From contig CAZGWK010000008.1 in assembly GCA_964529285.1 (NCBI GenBank), positions 1 through 64,000 on the forward strand: a stretch of DNA of 64,000 bases. The letters run 5' to 3'. Below, piece after piece: positions 1-8,082 of the stretch (positions within the stretch are counted from its first letter, which is position 1; every line of letters starts with the position of its first letter). The DNA comes from SURF-21 sp964529285 (GTDB lineage: Bacteria; Actinomycetota; Geothermincolia; Geothermincolales; RBG-13-55-18). Under the pieces are notes generated by a model. The model made no database searches and was not told where the DNA came from. It saw nothing but the letters and a program-made list of their open reading frames with translations. The position numbers and the translations under genes were made by a program.

Positions 1-497
1 GCCCCCTCCGCCAGGTACCACTGCGCGGCGGGGGAGGTAACGCCGATGGAGTCGTGTCCGCCCGTCCGCTCGTTCCAGTACATGGCGCGCTCGCACACCA
101 CCTCGCCGCCTCTGGCCTCGACCAGGGTGGAAACGTGGTAGGTATGCACGTAGGCGTGGAGGGGGAAGCTCCTCCTTACCCCGGCCGGGATCTCCAGGTT
201 CTGCAGCTCCGGCAGGACCATACTTCCCGCTTCCGTGTTCAGGGTCAGGTCCACGTGGACCGGTTCATACCCCGGGTTCTGCACCAGCACCCAGGTCTCG
301 AACCCTCCTGTGGACGCAGCGCCGGCCACGCTCTCGTTCTCCACCATGCCCCCGCGCACCTCGACTTCGCTGTCTCTTTCCTGCCTGGCTACACCCAAGA
401 CGAGGAGGAGGGCGACCAGGATGCAGAGCACGCATATGGCCATAATACGGACGTACTTCGTCCCTTTCATCCTGGCTGCGGAAAACAGGTCCTCCAT
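1..497 (-). CDS. Membrane-anchored secreted repeat protein, 5' part only
   Basis: An ATG at 497 on the minus strand opens a frame of 165 codons that runs off the left edge, so the C-terminal part is missing. AGGGTGGG lies just upstream as a ribosome-binding site; a second ATG at 470 is possible. Residues about 19-37 form one strong hydrophobic segment after a Lys/Arg-rich N-terminus, so the protein is exported and probably membrane-anchored. The rest is beta-rich, with TWVLVQNPG, a HDSIG motif and WYLAEG at the edge. I recall such WYLAEG repeat segments from long extracellular proteins of deep-branching Actinomycetota and Chloroflexota; the cell-surface role is inference. The next gene on this strand lies beyond the structured repeat at 655-916. 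Confidence 0.6.
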   Translation of the reverse strand, partial: MEDLFSAARMKGTKYVRIMAICVLCILVALLLVLGVARQERDSEVEVRGGMVENESVAGAASTGGFETWVLVQNPGYEPVHVDLTLNTEAGSMVLPELQNLEIPAGVRRSFPLHAYVHTYHVSTLVEARGGEVVCERAMYWNERTGGHDSIGVTSPAAQWYLAEG

Positions 498-654
498 GAT
501 CCCACCCTGACTCTCATGCCACTGCCGTGGTGGCTTCGGACATCATCGTCCTGCATGCCGTTGGGAAGGTAGAGTGAATAAGAAGCGCGACTCTACCCTC
601 TAATAGTATTAACGCCCCAAACCAGCAAAAATTGCATCTGCGCTACTACGTACG

Positions 655-916
655 TCTGAGCAACTCCACTCGACAGCATGTATCGCGAAAGCGATTGTGC
701 CGTCTTCGGCGCAACAGTGCCAGTCGCCAGTCGTGGCGAAGCCGGGCATGGCGGAGCCGGGCCTGGCCTGGCACGTGTACGTAACGGATAAAGGTCGCGG
801 CGCAACAGTGCCAGTCGCCAGTCGTGGCGAAGCCGGGCATGGCGGAGCCGGGCCTGGCCTGGCACGTGTACGTTGCGTCACGGAGCGATGCAGGACCTGG
901 CACGTGTACGTTGCGG
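655..916 (+). repeat. Structured dispersed repeat, family B copy 1, with partial duplications
   Basis: Bases 655-798 match 40872-41015 over the whole 144 bp with few differences. Conserved hairpins: ATCGC-GAAA-GCGAT (682-695), TGTGCCG-TCTT-CGGCGCA (696-713), and GTGCCAG pairing with CTGGCAC around an inner TCGCCA/TGGCGA stem. Bases 707-782 recur exactly as 798-873 (76 of 76), and a third fragment ending in GGCACGTGTACGT lies at about 892-916. The gene-free stretch 498-932 otherwise holds only the presumed leader of the leftmost gene; short frames on both strands through the repeat have no ribosome-binding site and are not real genes. Confidence 0.85.
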
Positions 917-932
917 AGGCAAACAGGGGATG

Positions 933-1877
933 TCAGCCCCCGTTACGTTTCTTGCCCGCCTCCAGCACCAGGCCGAAGAGCTCTTTGGAGGTGTGAGAAG
1001 GCTGCCAGCCCAGCTCGCGCTTGATCTTAGCGTTGCTCCCCACCATGGAGTGGCGGAACATGTTCACCCAGTGGGAGGAGAAGGGGGATAGCCGCAGGCG
1101 GTAGGTTATATCCGCCATGCGGCATAACAGGTCCGGCGGGAGCGCGGGGGCTAACATGCCGGCCCGCGCGATCATCTCCGAGTAAGCGATGCTGTCGTCG
1201 CTGGTCACGTGGTAGATCCCCTTCGCCCGCTTCTCGAGTACCAGCCGGATCGCCGCAGCCAGGTCGTCCTCGTGGATGTACTGGGTGTGCGGATCGCAAC
1301 CGCGCAGGCTCACGGCGACCTTGCGGCTGAACGCCCAGGAGATGGTGTTGTCCAAGCGCCTGCCCACGATGATGCAGGGGCGCAGGACGGTCACGTCCAG
1401 CTCGGGATGCTGCTGGCTCAGGCGGAAGAGATAATGCTCTATCTCCGCCTTGCTGTAGCAGTAATAGCAGCGGCGGTCCCCGCGCGGGTACTCGTCCTCG
1501 CTCATGGGGAAGGGGTTGTCGGGGTGGGCCCCGAAGGCGGCCATGCTCGACAGCTGTATCAGCCAGGGTGTCGCGGTATCCAGGCAGGCATGGAAGACGT
1601 TCTTTGAGCCGTTGATGTTTATATCGTAGGTCTTCTCCTTGTCCCTGATCTCGTCCAGGACGAAGGCCATGTGCAGAGCGGCATCGCAGCCCCGCATGGC
1701 ATTCCTGATGCCGGCGGCGTCCCTCACGTCTACCTTTTGGAACTCCAGCTTGCCCGATTCCAACGCCGGCGGCCGCACATCGACGCCGACGATGCTGCCG
1801 ACGGTGGGGTCCTCCTCCAGGGAACGCATCACCACCGTACCCAGGTAACCGGATATGCCGCTTACGAAAAGGCGCAA
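933..1877 (-). CDS. NAD-dependent epimerase/dehydratase (extended SDR)
   Basis: This is a 314-residue nucleotide-sugar epimerase/dehydratase-type protein. The N-terminal Rossmann motif SGISGYLG, a VDVRD acidic patch and the catalytic YxxxK (YCYSK) are all visible, as is the RPCIIVGRR segment typical of the family. I start it at a TTG (1877), because GAGGTGAT is an extended Shine-Dalgarno sequence ending eight bases before it; the overlapping ATG at 1883 would sit only two bases from the GAGG. Substrate cannot be told from sequence; extended SDRs act on UDP-sugars, dTDP-sugars or hydroxysteroid-like substrates. It is divergent from the glycosyltransferase at 2084, which suggests surface-polysaccharide work (inference). 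Confidence 0.85.
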   Translation of the reverse strand: MRLFVSGISGYLGTVVMRSLEEDPTVGSIVGVDVRPPALESGKLEFQKVDVRDAAGIRNAMRGCDAALHMAFVLDEIRDKEKTYDININGSKNVFHACLDTATPWLIQLSSMAAFGAHPDNPFPMSEDEYPRGDRRCYYCYSKAEIEHYLFRLSQQHPELDVTVLRPCIIVGRRLDNTISWAFSRKVAVSLRGCDPHTQYIHEDDLAAAIRLVLEKRAKGIYHVTSDDSIAYSEMIARAGMLAPALPPDLLCRMADITYRLRLSPFSSHWVNMFRHSMVGSNAKIKRELGWQPSHTSKELFGLVLEAGKKRNGG

Positions 1878-2083
1878 GTTCATCACCTCAATTTCTTGTC
1901 TCCGCGGCGATTGTAGCAATGAACTACAATAATCGCAACAATATATGACTTATAATTCATATGTACTAACTGTATTTTGTCCAGGGCAATACACGTATTT
2001 CCCGTCTTATTATCGGCTGTTCCTTGCTCATCGGTTAGGATAAAATCGGGTCAGGTCGACCGCAAACGCCAGGAGGGAGTCGC

Positions 2084-3304
2084 ATGGAGATACTTTTTAT
2101 CTGCAAGACCCTGCCCCACGAGAAGGTCATCGGCGGGCCCGTCATCATATATAACCGCGTGCGCATACTGTCACAGCGCCATAACGTATCCCTGCTCACC
2201 TTCGTATCGCCGGACGAGTGGGGATATACGGACTCGGTTTCCCGTTTCTGCCGGGATTTCCAGGGCGTGCCCATGCCTTCCTACGATGCTCCGCTGCGCA
2301 AGGCATGGGATTTCTTCTCCTCCCCCGTACCCATATATTTCCTGAATAATTATGCGCCGCAGATGTACGAAAGGCTGCGCGAGATGGTGGGACGCGGCTG
2401 TTACGACGTTGTGATCAGCGAGTATTCCATGGTAGCGCAGTACCTCTACCGCAATCCCGACCTGGCCGGCATCAGGCGCGTGATGTCTGTACACGAATGT
2501 TACTATCTCGCCCGCCGCAAGGCCTGGGAGGTGCAGCGGTTGTCCCGCGAGGGACTGTCAGCGCTGGTCAACCTGAAGGGGCTGAAGAAGTTCGAGTTCG
2601 ATATGTACGCCGACGCGGATCGCGTGCTCGTGCTCACGCCGCAGGGAAAAGAGGAACTGCTGGAGATCAGGCCGGACCTGGATATCTCCGTCGTGCCTCA
2701 CGGTGTCGACGTGGAACATTTCTGCGCATCCGGGGAGGGCGCCAGGGAACAGGCGGTGATGTTCCTGGGCAATTATCCCCACGACCCCAACCGCGACGCC
2801 GTTATCTATTTTTACGAGAGGATGTGGCCCCTGGTGAAGAAGGAGTTCCCGGGGGCGGTCTTCTACGTGGTGGGCAAGGACCCCACGCCCGATCTCCTGG
2901 AGCTGGGGCGTTCGGACCCGTCGGTGGTGGTCACGGGGACCGTGGACGATGTACGCCCCTATTTCGAGAAGGTGAAGGTCTTCGTCAATCCCGTGCGCAT
3001 CGGGGGAGGCTTTCGCGGCAAGATACTGGAGGCCATGTCCATGGGCCTGCCCATCGTCACCACTTCCCTCGGGGCGCAGGGAGTCGACGCCCGCAGCGGC
3101 AGGGACATGGTCGTGGCCGATGACGCCGCGGAATTCGCCGCCGCGATCGTGCGTCTCCTGCGGGACGACGCGATGTGCGAGAGCCTGGGGGAGAATGCCC
3201 GCGAGATGGCCGTGGAGTCGTTCTCGTGGGAAAAGGGCGTCGAGGAACTCGAACGGGTCCTGCAGGACGTAGTCAACACATCGGGGTCAGGTCTCAAAAA
3301 TTGA
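2084..3304 (+). CDS. Glycosyltransferase family 4 (GT-B)
   Basis: A 406-residue retaining glycosyltransferase of the GT4 type. The N-terminal half starts MEILFICKTLPHE with a glycine-rich GGPVIIYNR segment; the C-terminal nucleotide-sugar domain carries VPHGVD, VMFLGNYPHDPN and the donor-binding block GGGFRGKILEAMSMGLPIV, which contains the conserved E of the E-x7-E region. AGGAGGG six bases upstream fixes the ATG. Expected role is sugar transfer in cell-envelope glycan or glycolipid synthesis at the cytoplasmic membrane face. The last residues GSGLKN and the TGA stop are encoded inside the left arm of an inverted repeat (3283-3387), so the native C-terminus was probably changed when that repeat arrived. 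Confidence 0.87.
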   Translation: MEILFICKTLPHEKVIGGPVIIYNRVRILSQRHNVSLLTFVSPDEWGYTDSVSRFCRDFQGVPMPSYDAPLRKAWDFFSSPVPIYFLNNYAPQMYERLREMVGRGCYDVVISEYSMVAQYLYRNPDLAGIRRVMSVHECYYLARRKAWEVQRLSREGLSALVNLKGLKKFEFDMYADADRVLVLTPQGKEELLEIRPDLDISVVPHGVDVEHFCASGEGAREQAVMFLGNYPHDPNRDAVIYFYERMWPLVKKEFPGAVFYVVGKDPTPDLLELGRSDPSVVVTGTVDDVRPYFEKVKVFVNPVRIGGGFRGKILEAMSMGLPIVTTSLGAQGVDARSGRDMVVADDAAEFAAAIVRLLRDDAMCESLGENAREMAVESFSWEKGVEELERVLQDVVNTSGSGLKN

Positions 3305-3387
3305 CCTTTCTAGTAGGTGTTCGTCGCATTCAGACAAATCTCTTTACATACGTGATTCGTTGATGTCAATTTTTGAGACCTGACCCC
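3283..3387. repeat. Family A inverted repeat between convergent genes
   Basis: A perfect 23-bp inverted repeat: left arm 3283-3305 begins GGGGTCAGGTCTC, right arm 3365-3387 is its exact reverse complement, with a 59-bp AT-richer centre. Each arm contains the stop codon and the last six codons (GSGLKN) of one of the two convergent genes. Transcribed from either side it would fold as a long stem and may also act as a bidirectional terminator. There is no transposase in the centre. Confidence 0.9.
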
Positions 3388-4181
3388 AAAATGTTGAGGT
3401 CTTCCTCGAGCACCTGGAGCAGGTATTCCACCAGCCTGGGCCCGTAGCCCTGCTCGGCGTGGCCGAAATCCGGGAATGTCTTGAGACGGCAGCCGTCGCC
3501 GGCCCTTCTCTTAAGTTCTCGCGCCTGTTCCACCTCGAAGATGAAATCGTCTTCACCCTGGATGACGGTGAAGGGTTGGGGCGCTATGAGGTGCACGAGA
3601 CTGGCCGGCGGCGCCTGCAGCCCCCAGCTCCCGTCGACCTTGACGCCATATCGCATACGGGTGAAAGCACGCCCCAGGGGATTGCCCATGAGCAGGCGGA
3701 TGAGGCGCGCGCCGGGAGCGCGGGCGGAGTGGATATCGGCAGGTACGCTGATGGCGGTGATAGAATCGAGGCCGCCGTAGAGGGCGGCGTAACGCATGGC
3801 CACCACGCCTCCCATGGAAAAGCCTATGGCTGCTACGCGGCGGTTACCGTCTTCCCTCGCGAGCTTCACCAGGGCCGTGAGGTCCAATACCTCACGGTAA
3901 CCGAAGGTGCTACGCCCGGGCGAGAGGCCGTGGCCGCGAAAATCGAAGGTGTAAACCGTGAAAAAGCGGGAGAGTTCCTGCGCCAGGGCCACGAAATCCC
4001 GGATGTTCTTGTTGCCGCCAAAGCCGTGGCAGAGGATCACCGCGCGTCCCGGCTCGAGCCCCAGGCGCACGGTGTCGAGGCACATGCCGTCTCCGGTCTC
4101 TACCGTGCGGCTCAAGACCGGCAATGTATAGGCTGCGAACATAACGCCCTCGGGGAGCCACGCGTTTTGTGCTGTGTCCAT
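3366..4181 (-). CDS. Alpha/beta hydrolase
   Basis: A serine hydrolase of the alpha/beta fold, 271 residues from the chosen ATG at 4181. The oxyanion segment HGFGG (about 52-56), the nucleophile elbow GFSMGG (Ser about 122), the acid in GEDDFIF and the catalytic His in FGHAEQGYG are all present, so it should be active as an esterase, lipase or peptidase; the substrate is unknown. The frame is open to a TTG at 4211, but GGAGAAGG stands before the ATG. A short N-terminal hydrophobic stretch (MFAAYTLPVL) is not a convincing signal peptide. Like the convergent glycosyltransferase, it ends in GSGLKN because its last codons lie in the family A inverted repeat. Confidence 0.85.
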   Translation of the reverse strand: MDTAQNAWLPEGVMFAAYTLPVLSRTVETGDGMCLDTVRLGLEPGRAVILCHGFGGNKNIRDFVALAQELSRFFTVYTFDFRGHGLSPGRSTFGYREVLDLTALVKLAREDGNRRVAAIGFSMGGVVAMRYAALYGGLDSITAISVPADIHSARAPGARLIRLLMGNPLGRAFTRMRYGVKVDGSWGLQAPPASLVHLIAPQPFTVIQGEDDFIFEVEQARELKRRAGDGCRLKTFPDFGHAEQGYGPRLVEYLLQVLEEDLNILGSGLKN

Positions 4182-4269
4182 CCTTACATTACCTTCTCCG
4201 CGGACCTTCAACCCGACACGAAGCTTTCTTGCGGGCTTAAGACATGCCGGTTTTATGCGTGCGGGCGGC

Positions 4270-6330
4270 CTACTCCCCCTCGGACTCCCCCGCGGACTTC
4301 TCCCTGGAGGCCCTGTGGTGTTTGCGCATGGAGAGAAGGACCATGAACAGTACCAGCAGGACCATCACGCTCAAGAGGACCAGCACCAGCCAGGTGCGCT
4401 GGCTGGATACGGAGATCTCCATCTCGGCGCTGTACGTGCCCGGTATGCGTTCGTATTCGGGGTAAGAGGAGGTGAGGACCACGGTTGCCGTGTTGGAACC
4501 GCTGGCTTTACCCTCGAGATTCCAGGTGACCTCCACGCTGGCGCCGGACTCCAGGTCGCCCAGGGCGACTTCCTTCTCGGCCAGGGAGGAGAACTTCAGC
4601 GCACTGTCCTCGGGAAGGATCAGGCGCGCCTTGGCATCGGGGAGCATCCTTTTGCCGTTTACCTGGATCTCCACCACGGCATCGATGGGGACGTTGACCT
4701 CGACCCTCAACTCGGGGGTGATTATATTCACGGCAAGATACGATTGTATGTTCTGCATGAGAAAGGTCATGGCCTCCCGGTGCGGTGCATAGATGGAGAG
4801 CAGGCCGCCCTCCTCCTCCTCCTCCTCCTCCTCCTCCTCCTCCTCCTGGTCCTCGTCTTCAGCCGGGGCCTTGTAGATCTCTTCCAGCTCACCTTCGGAG
4901 GGGCGGCGCATATAGAGATCGAAGCAGATGGGCGAGGATGCTCCGTTACCCTCGTAGGCCCAATCGGTCGAGGAGCCGGTGAAGGGAGCCACGGGCGTCC
5001 CTACGCTGGCAGGGAAGGGAAACACCTCCGAGATGTCAGACAGCACGCTTTGGTAGAAGAACGCCTCCGGGTTGGAGGCCGCCTGTTCGCTCCAGTTCCA
5101 GGGCGCGTTGATGGCATCTTCACCCGTGTGCAGGCTCACATAAAGGTCCGCCGGGACGTCCTCGAAGAGCTTGCTCAGGATCCGGCTCTCCGTCTCGGAG
5201 AAGGGTGAGGGGCCGGCATAGTACGCGGAGCCTGGGTCCCGGTCGCCCTCCTCCCATCTGATATCGAAGTTGCGATCGATGTTTACCAGGTTGCCGTTGC
5301 GGGGCGCCTGGCTGGCCAGCAACTGGCTTTCGCCCGGGGAAGGCATGGCGAGCCAACGGCGCAGTCCGTCCGGATTGACCAGCGGCACGGCGTATATGTT
5401 CGTACGGCCGAGAAGGGCGGCGACGGCCTCGTCGTCCTCTGCCTCGCGCACCAGTCCCTCCAGGAACTCTACGAGAAGGGCGCTTCCCTCCGGCGCGTTT
5501 CCCTGGCTGGCAGCGTCTATCACCACGGCGCTCTTGCTTTCACTCGAGGTGAAATCGGTAATATGAATCCCCCAGATATCCCTTCCCTTGGCGCTCTTGC
5601 CCAGGGAGCTTACTTCCACAAGTTCGGGATGGTCGTTTGCCAGGGCGTCAAGCCTGCTCCCTATCGCGGTTTCGCCCAGGCAGTACCCCCACGCGGGATA
5701 CTGGGCCAGCATGTTGGTATCCTCGATCTGAAGAGTGTCGCCTCCTTCGCGCGCAATGCGGAAGACAAGGCCGGTACGGCGTTCCGCCAGCAGCTCCAGG
5801 CCCTCGCCGCGCATCCTCACCACCTGGAAGAGGTTGCCCTTGAAATCGAAATCCTGCTCTCCGTCGGCCGTCAGCTTCTTCCCGTCCTCGACGCTGGCGG
5901 TGGCCTCTTCACCCAATCCAGCCATGATCCAGTACAACCAGTAACCCTCCTCGGCCCCGTCCTGGCTGCGGTAGAAACGGTCGAATGTCTGGAGTGTGAA
6001 AGAGCGCGATGAAACCACCTGTCCGGCGGCATCGTATTCGCTGATCCCGGCCTCGAAGGCATTTCCGTCCCGCGGCCCTTCGTCTGTAAACGCGTACTCT
6101 ATATGCAGCGAGAACAACTGTGGCTCGGGTTGGTCGGGCACGGTCCTCTCGCCCCGGTAGGTAATCCATGCGCCCGCGGCAGGGTCGATGGGTCCGGTAA
6201 CTACATCTTCCTGCTCCCCCTGGCCGCGGGCCGGAACGGACGCGATCATGAGCGTGCAGAGCAGTGACACCATCGCCAGCAGGCATATCAATGGCCGCAT
6301 GCGTGACACGGTACCTTCGAGCCCGTGCAT
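4270..6330 (-). CDS. Secreted, membrane-anchored M14 carboxypeptidase-like protein, probably inactive
   Basis: A 686-residue exported protein: signal peptide (about 1-36), an N-terminal beta domain, an M14 zinc-carboxypeptidase-like domain (about 210-490), a poly-Glu tract (about 496-507), a beta domain, and a C-terminal membrane helix followed by a basic cytoplasmic tail. GGGGGAGG just before the ATG supports the start. M14 landmarks NIDRNFD, SLHTGED (third zinc ligand, His401) and TDWAYEG are present, but the HxxE pair of zinc ligands reads QxxA (SQGNAPEG, about 275-282) and the catalytic Glu position reads Asp (CFDLY, 471). By established M14 mechanism it should lack normal activity, so a binding or structural role is more likely. 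The gene belongs to no obvious operon. Confidence 0.75.
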   Translation of the reverse strand: MHGLEGTVSRMRPLICLLAMVSLLCTLMIASVPARGQGEQEDVVTGPIDPAAGAWITYRGERTVPDQPEPQLFSLHIEYAFTDEGPRDGNAFEAGISEYDAAGQVVSSRSFTLQTFDRFYRSQDGAEEGYWLYWIMAGLGEEATASVEDGKKLTADGEQDFDFKGNLFQVVRMRGEGLELLAERRTGLVFRIAREGGDTLQIEDTNMLAQYPAWGYCLGETAIGSRLDALANDHPELVEVSSLGKSAKGRDIWGIHITDFTSSESKSAVVIDAASQGNAPEGSALLVEFLEGLVREAEDDEAVAALLGRTNIYAVPLVNPDGLRRWLAMPSPGESQLLASQAPRNGNLVNIDRNFDIRWEEGDRDPGSAYYAGPSPFSETESRILSKLFEDVPADLYVSLHTGEDAINAPWNWSEQAASNPEAFFYQSVLSDISEVFPFPASVGTPVAPFTGSSTDWAYEGNGASSPICFDLYMRRPSEGELEEIYKAPAEDEDQEEEEEEEEEEEEGGLLSIYAPHREAMTFLMQNIQSYLAVNIITPELRVEVNVPIDAVVEIQVNGKRMLPDAKARLILPEDSALKFSSLAEKEVALGDLESGASVEVTWNLEGKASGSNTATVVLTSSYPEYERIPGTYSAEMEISVSSQRTWLVLVLLSVMVLLVLFMVLLSMRKHHRASREKSAGESEGE
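4809..4847. repeat. CCT trinucleotide microsatellite, 13 units
   Basis: Thirteen uninterrupted CCT units lie inside the M14-like gene; on the coding strand they encode a run of glutamates between the peptidase-like domain and the membrane-proximal domain. Unit slippage would keep frame and only change linker length. Confidence 0.95.
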
Positions 6331-6470
6331 TTCCTCCCCCTCTCTTAGTGGAACAGGCTAAAGAACATTATACTAAAGAAGGGTGTCGGCATGTCCCGGA
6401 GTGCGGAGCCCGGAAGCGATCGTCCCGGTAATCCGGGGCGTGCGGTAAACACGCAAGCGAGGAGGTTGTC

Positions 6471-7250
6471 ATGATACGCAGGTGCCCGCGTCGAACCTTG
6501 ATGGCAGTTGTTTTGCTGCTGGCGGCCGTTGTAGCCGCCGCGTGCTCGGGGTGCGGCGGCGACAGCGATCCCGCGGCATGGGAGGAGCCGGCCGCCGACG
6601 CCGGCGTTCACCACGAGGACAGAGACCGGGATAGCGCGGAGGGCGCGGATACGGTCGGGAACGGGGAAGGCGTCGTACACATGTGCGGGCGTTCCGTGCT
6701 GGGGGGCTGGTTCGAGCACTGGGGATGGGAATACGACCCCGATGACCCGGTGCGTTTCGGCTCGTACCATCTCGTGTACCACGAGATGGAAGGACCACCG
6801 GGTATAGTCGAGACGGCGATAGACGCGGCGCGTGAGGCGGCGGACGCCGGAAGCGGGAGCGTGTTCTTCAAGTTCTGTTTCGAGGACTTCGCCGGTGGCG
6901 ATGAAAACGAGGCGCGGGAGAACCTGGAGGATAACAAGCACATGATCGTGGATATCGTGGAGGCCGTGGTGGAGGAGGAAGGGCTGACCCTGATCGTCGG
7001 TAATGCGCTGCCCATGGTGCGGGAATACACCGAAGAATGGCTGGTTTGGAACCATCGTGAATACAACCTCTTCCTGGATGGGCTCGCGGACTCATACGGA
7101 GGTCGCGTGATCGTGCTGGACATGTACGGCGCTCTTTCAACGCCGGATGGTTGGCTTCGTCCGGAGTATGCCGCGGATGAATACGACTCGCATCTCAGCG
7201 AAGCAGCATACGATGTACTGGACCTGGAACTGGCGGATATCCTGCGCTGA
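6471..7250 (+). CDS. Lipoprotein with SGNH-hydrolase-like fold (tentative)
   Basis: A 259-residue lipoprotein: Arg-rich start, hydrophobic core and lipobox ending AAAC (about residue 25), followed by a Gly/Asp/Glu-rich linker. The folded part has a weak SGNH/GDSL pattern: GRSVLGGWF near the start, IVGNALPM in the middle, VIVLDMYGAL, and a late DSHLSEAAY that resembles the catalytic D-x-x-H block. The match is partial, so a hydrolase role is only inferred. GAGGAGG five bases upstream fixes the ATG. It converges with the GerMN lipoprotein gene, the two stops lying 12 bp apart with no clear terminator. Confidence 0.6.
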   Translation: MIRRCPRRTLMAVVLLLAAVVAAACSGCGGDSDPAAWEEPAADAGVHHEDRDRDSAEGADTVGNGEGVVHMCGRSVLGGWFEHWGWEYDPDDPVRFGSYHLVYHEMEGPPGIVETAIDAAREAADAGSGSVFFKFCFEDFAGGDENEARENLEDNKHMIVDIVEAVVEEEGLTLIVGNALPMVREYTEEWLVWNHREYNLFLDGLADSYGGRVIVLDMYGALSTPDGWLRPEYAADEYDSHLSEAAYDVLDLELADILR

Positions 7251-7262
7251 TCGGGGCCGCCC

Positions 7263-7892
7263 CTACGATGGCGTCTCGTAGATCAGGTCCTCGTTTCTCT
7301 CGAGATATTCGGGCAGGCCCATGTGGCCCCAGAAGTCCTCGACGAAACGCCCCTCGATCATGCCACTCTGCATGCCCTCTACCAGCAATTTCACCTTACT
7401 CACGTCCCCGAACTCCGTGAGTGTATTGGCGATGGCGGCCAGGGCGAGCCCCTCGCCTGATGCGCTCACGCCGACCTGGTTGGCGTCGCTAAGTATTTCT
7501 TTGCTCACGTTCACCGTACATGTTCCGTTTTCAACGCCTATATCGAGCACCTCCACGCTGTTCGGCAGGACCGCCGATAGCTGCCCGCCCGGGGAAGGCC
7601 CGGCGATCAGCTCCCGCATGGCGCTGAGGTGAGGGTCGCCGGATGCCGGGACGGACCTTTGCTCTCGGACCAGCCACTCCCGGCCGTCCGCGTTGTAGCG
7701 GAAGTAAAGGGTGACGGAGACGGTATCCTCCTCTGCCCCGTCCTCGCCTCGCGCGTCCTCGTCCTCTTCCCGTGTCCCTGCCGGTTCCGTGCTTTCGCAG
7801 CCCCACGTGGCGATAGCGCCAAGGATCGTAAGAAGAACTACGATGGCGGTCATCAGCGCCTTCATTCCCGCCGTCTGCAGATGCATATTCAT
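7263..7892 (-). CDS. GerMN-domain lipoprotein
   Basis: About 209 residues from the ATG at 7892, chosen because GGGAG stands four bases upstream; the frame is open to 7940. An N-terminal hydrophobic segment ends at a Cys (ATWGC), suggesting a lipoprotein although Trp at -2 is unusual. An acidic linker leads into a GerMN domain: VTLYFRYNADG, LIAGPSPGG, a VLPNSVEVLDIGVENGTCTVNVS core and the LVEGMQ segment. GerMN domains occur in the Bacillus spore-germination protein GerM and in actinobacterial lipoproteins, where they may bind cell-wall components. With the sigma-H homologue at 27.2 kb this is one of two sporulation-flavoured genes here, but GerMN alone does not show sporulation. Confidence 0.8.
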   Translation of the reverse strand: MNMHLQTAGMKALMTAIVVLLTILGAIATWGCESTEPAGTREEDEDARGEDGAEEDTVSVTLYFRYNADGREWLVREQRSVPASGDPHLSAMRELIAGPSPGGQLSAVLPNSVEVLDIGVENGTCTVNVSKEILSDANQVGVSASGEGLALAAIANTLTEFGDVSKVKLLVEGMQSGMIEGRFVEDFWGHMGLPEYLERNEDLIYETPS

Positions 7893-8082
7893 CAACTCCC
7901 ATTCGTTTCGGACAGTCCCGCCGGCGTTCAGGTTCCGCATGCCGTATTAAAATACACCCTTATATGATTTTACCTCTTGGACGATATCTCCTTGTGTGGT
8001 GGTCCTTCCGGACCCGGGAGCACTCGTTCGCCGTAAAGCTGCGACGGGGGTCAGCGTAGAAACAACCGGCAAGGGAGCGCGC

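Noticed and set aside
707..873. CRISPR array, suggested by the two identical units
   Set aside because: Units of 76 bp, a 15-bp spacer, one duplication only, no cas gene.
593..903. Short minus-strand frames through the family B repeat, with ARLRHARLRH-type peptides
   Set aside because: They run through an element that is structured and duplicated, lack ribosome-binding sites and exist in several frames at once; the same spurious peptides arise at copy 2.
3283..3387. Insertion sequence with terminal inverted repeats
   Set aside because: The 59-bp centre cannot encode a transposase and no target-site duplication is visible; a palindromic REP- or MITE-like element fits better.
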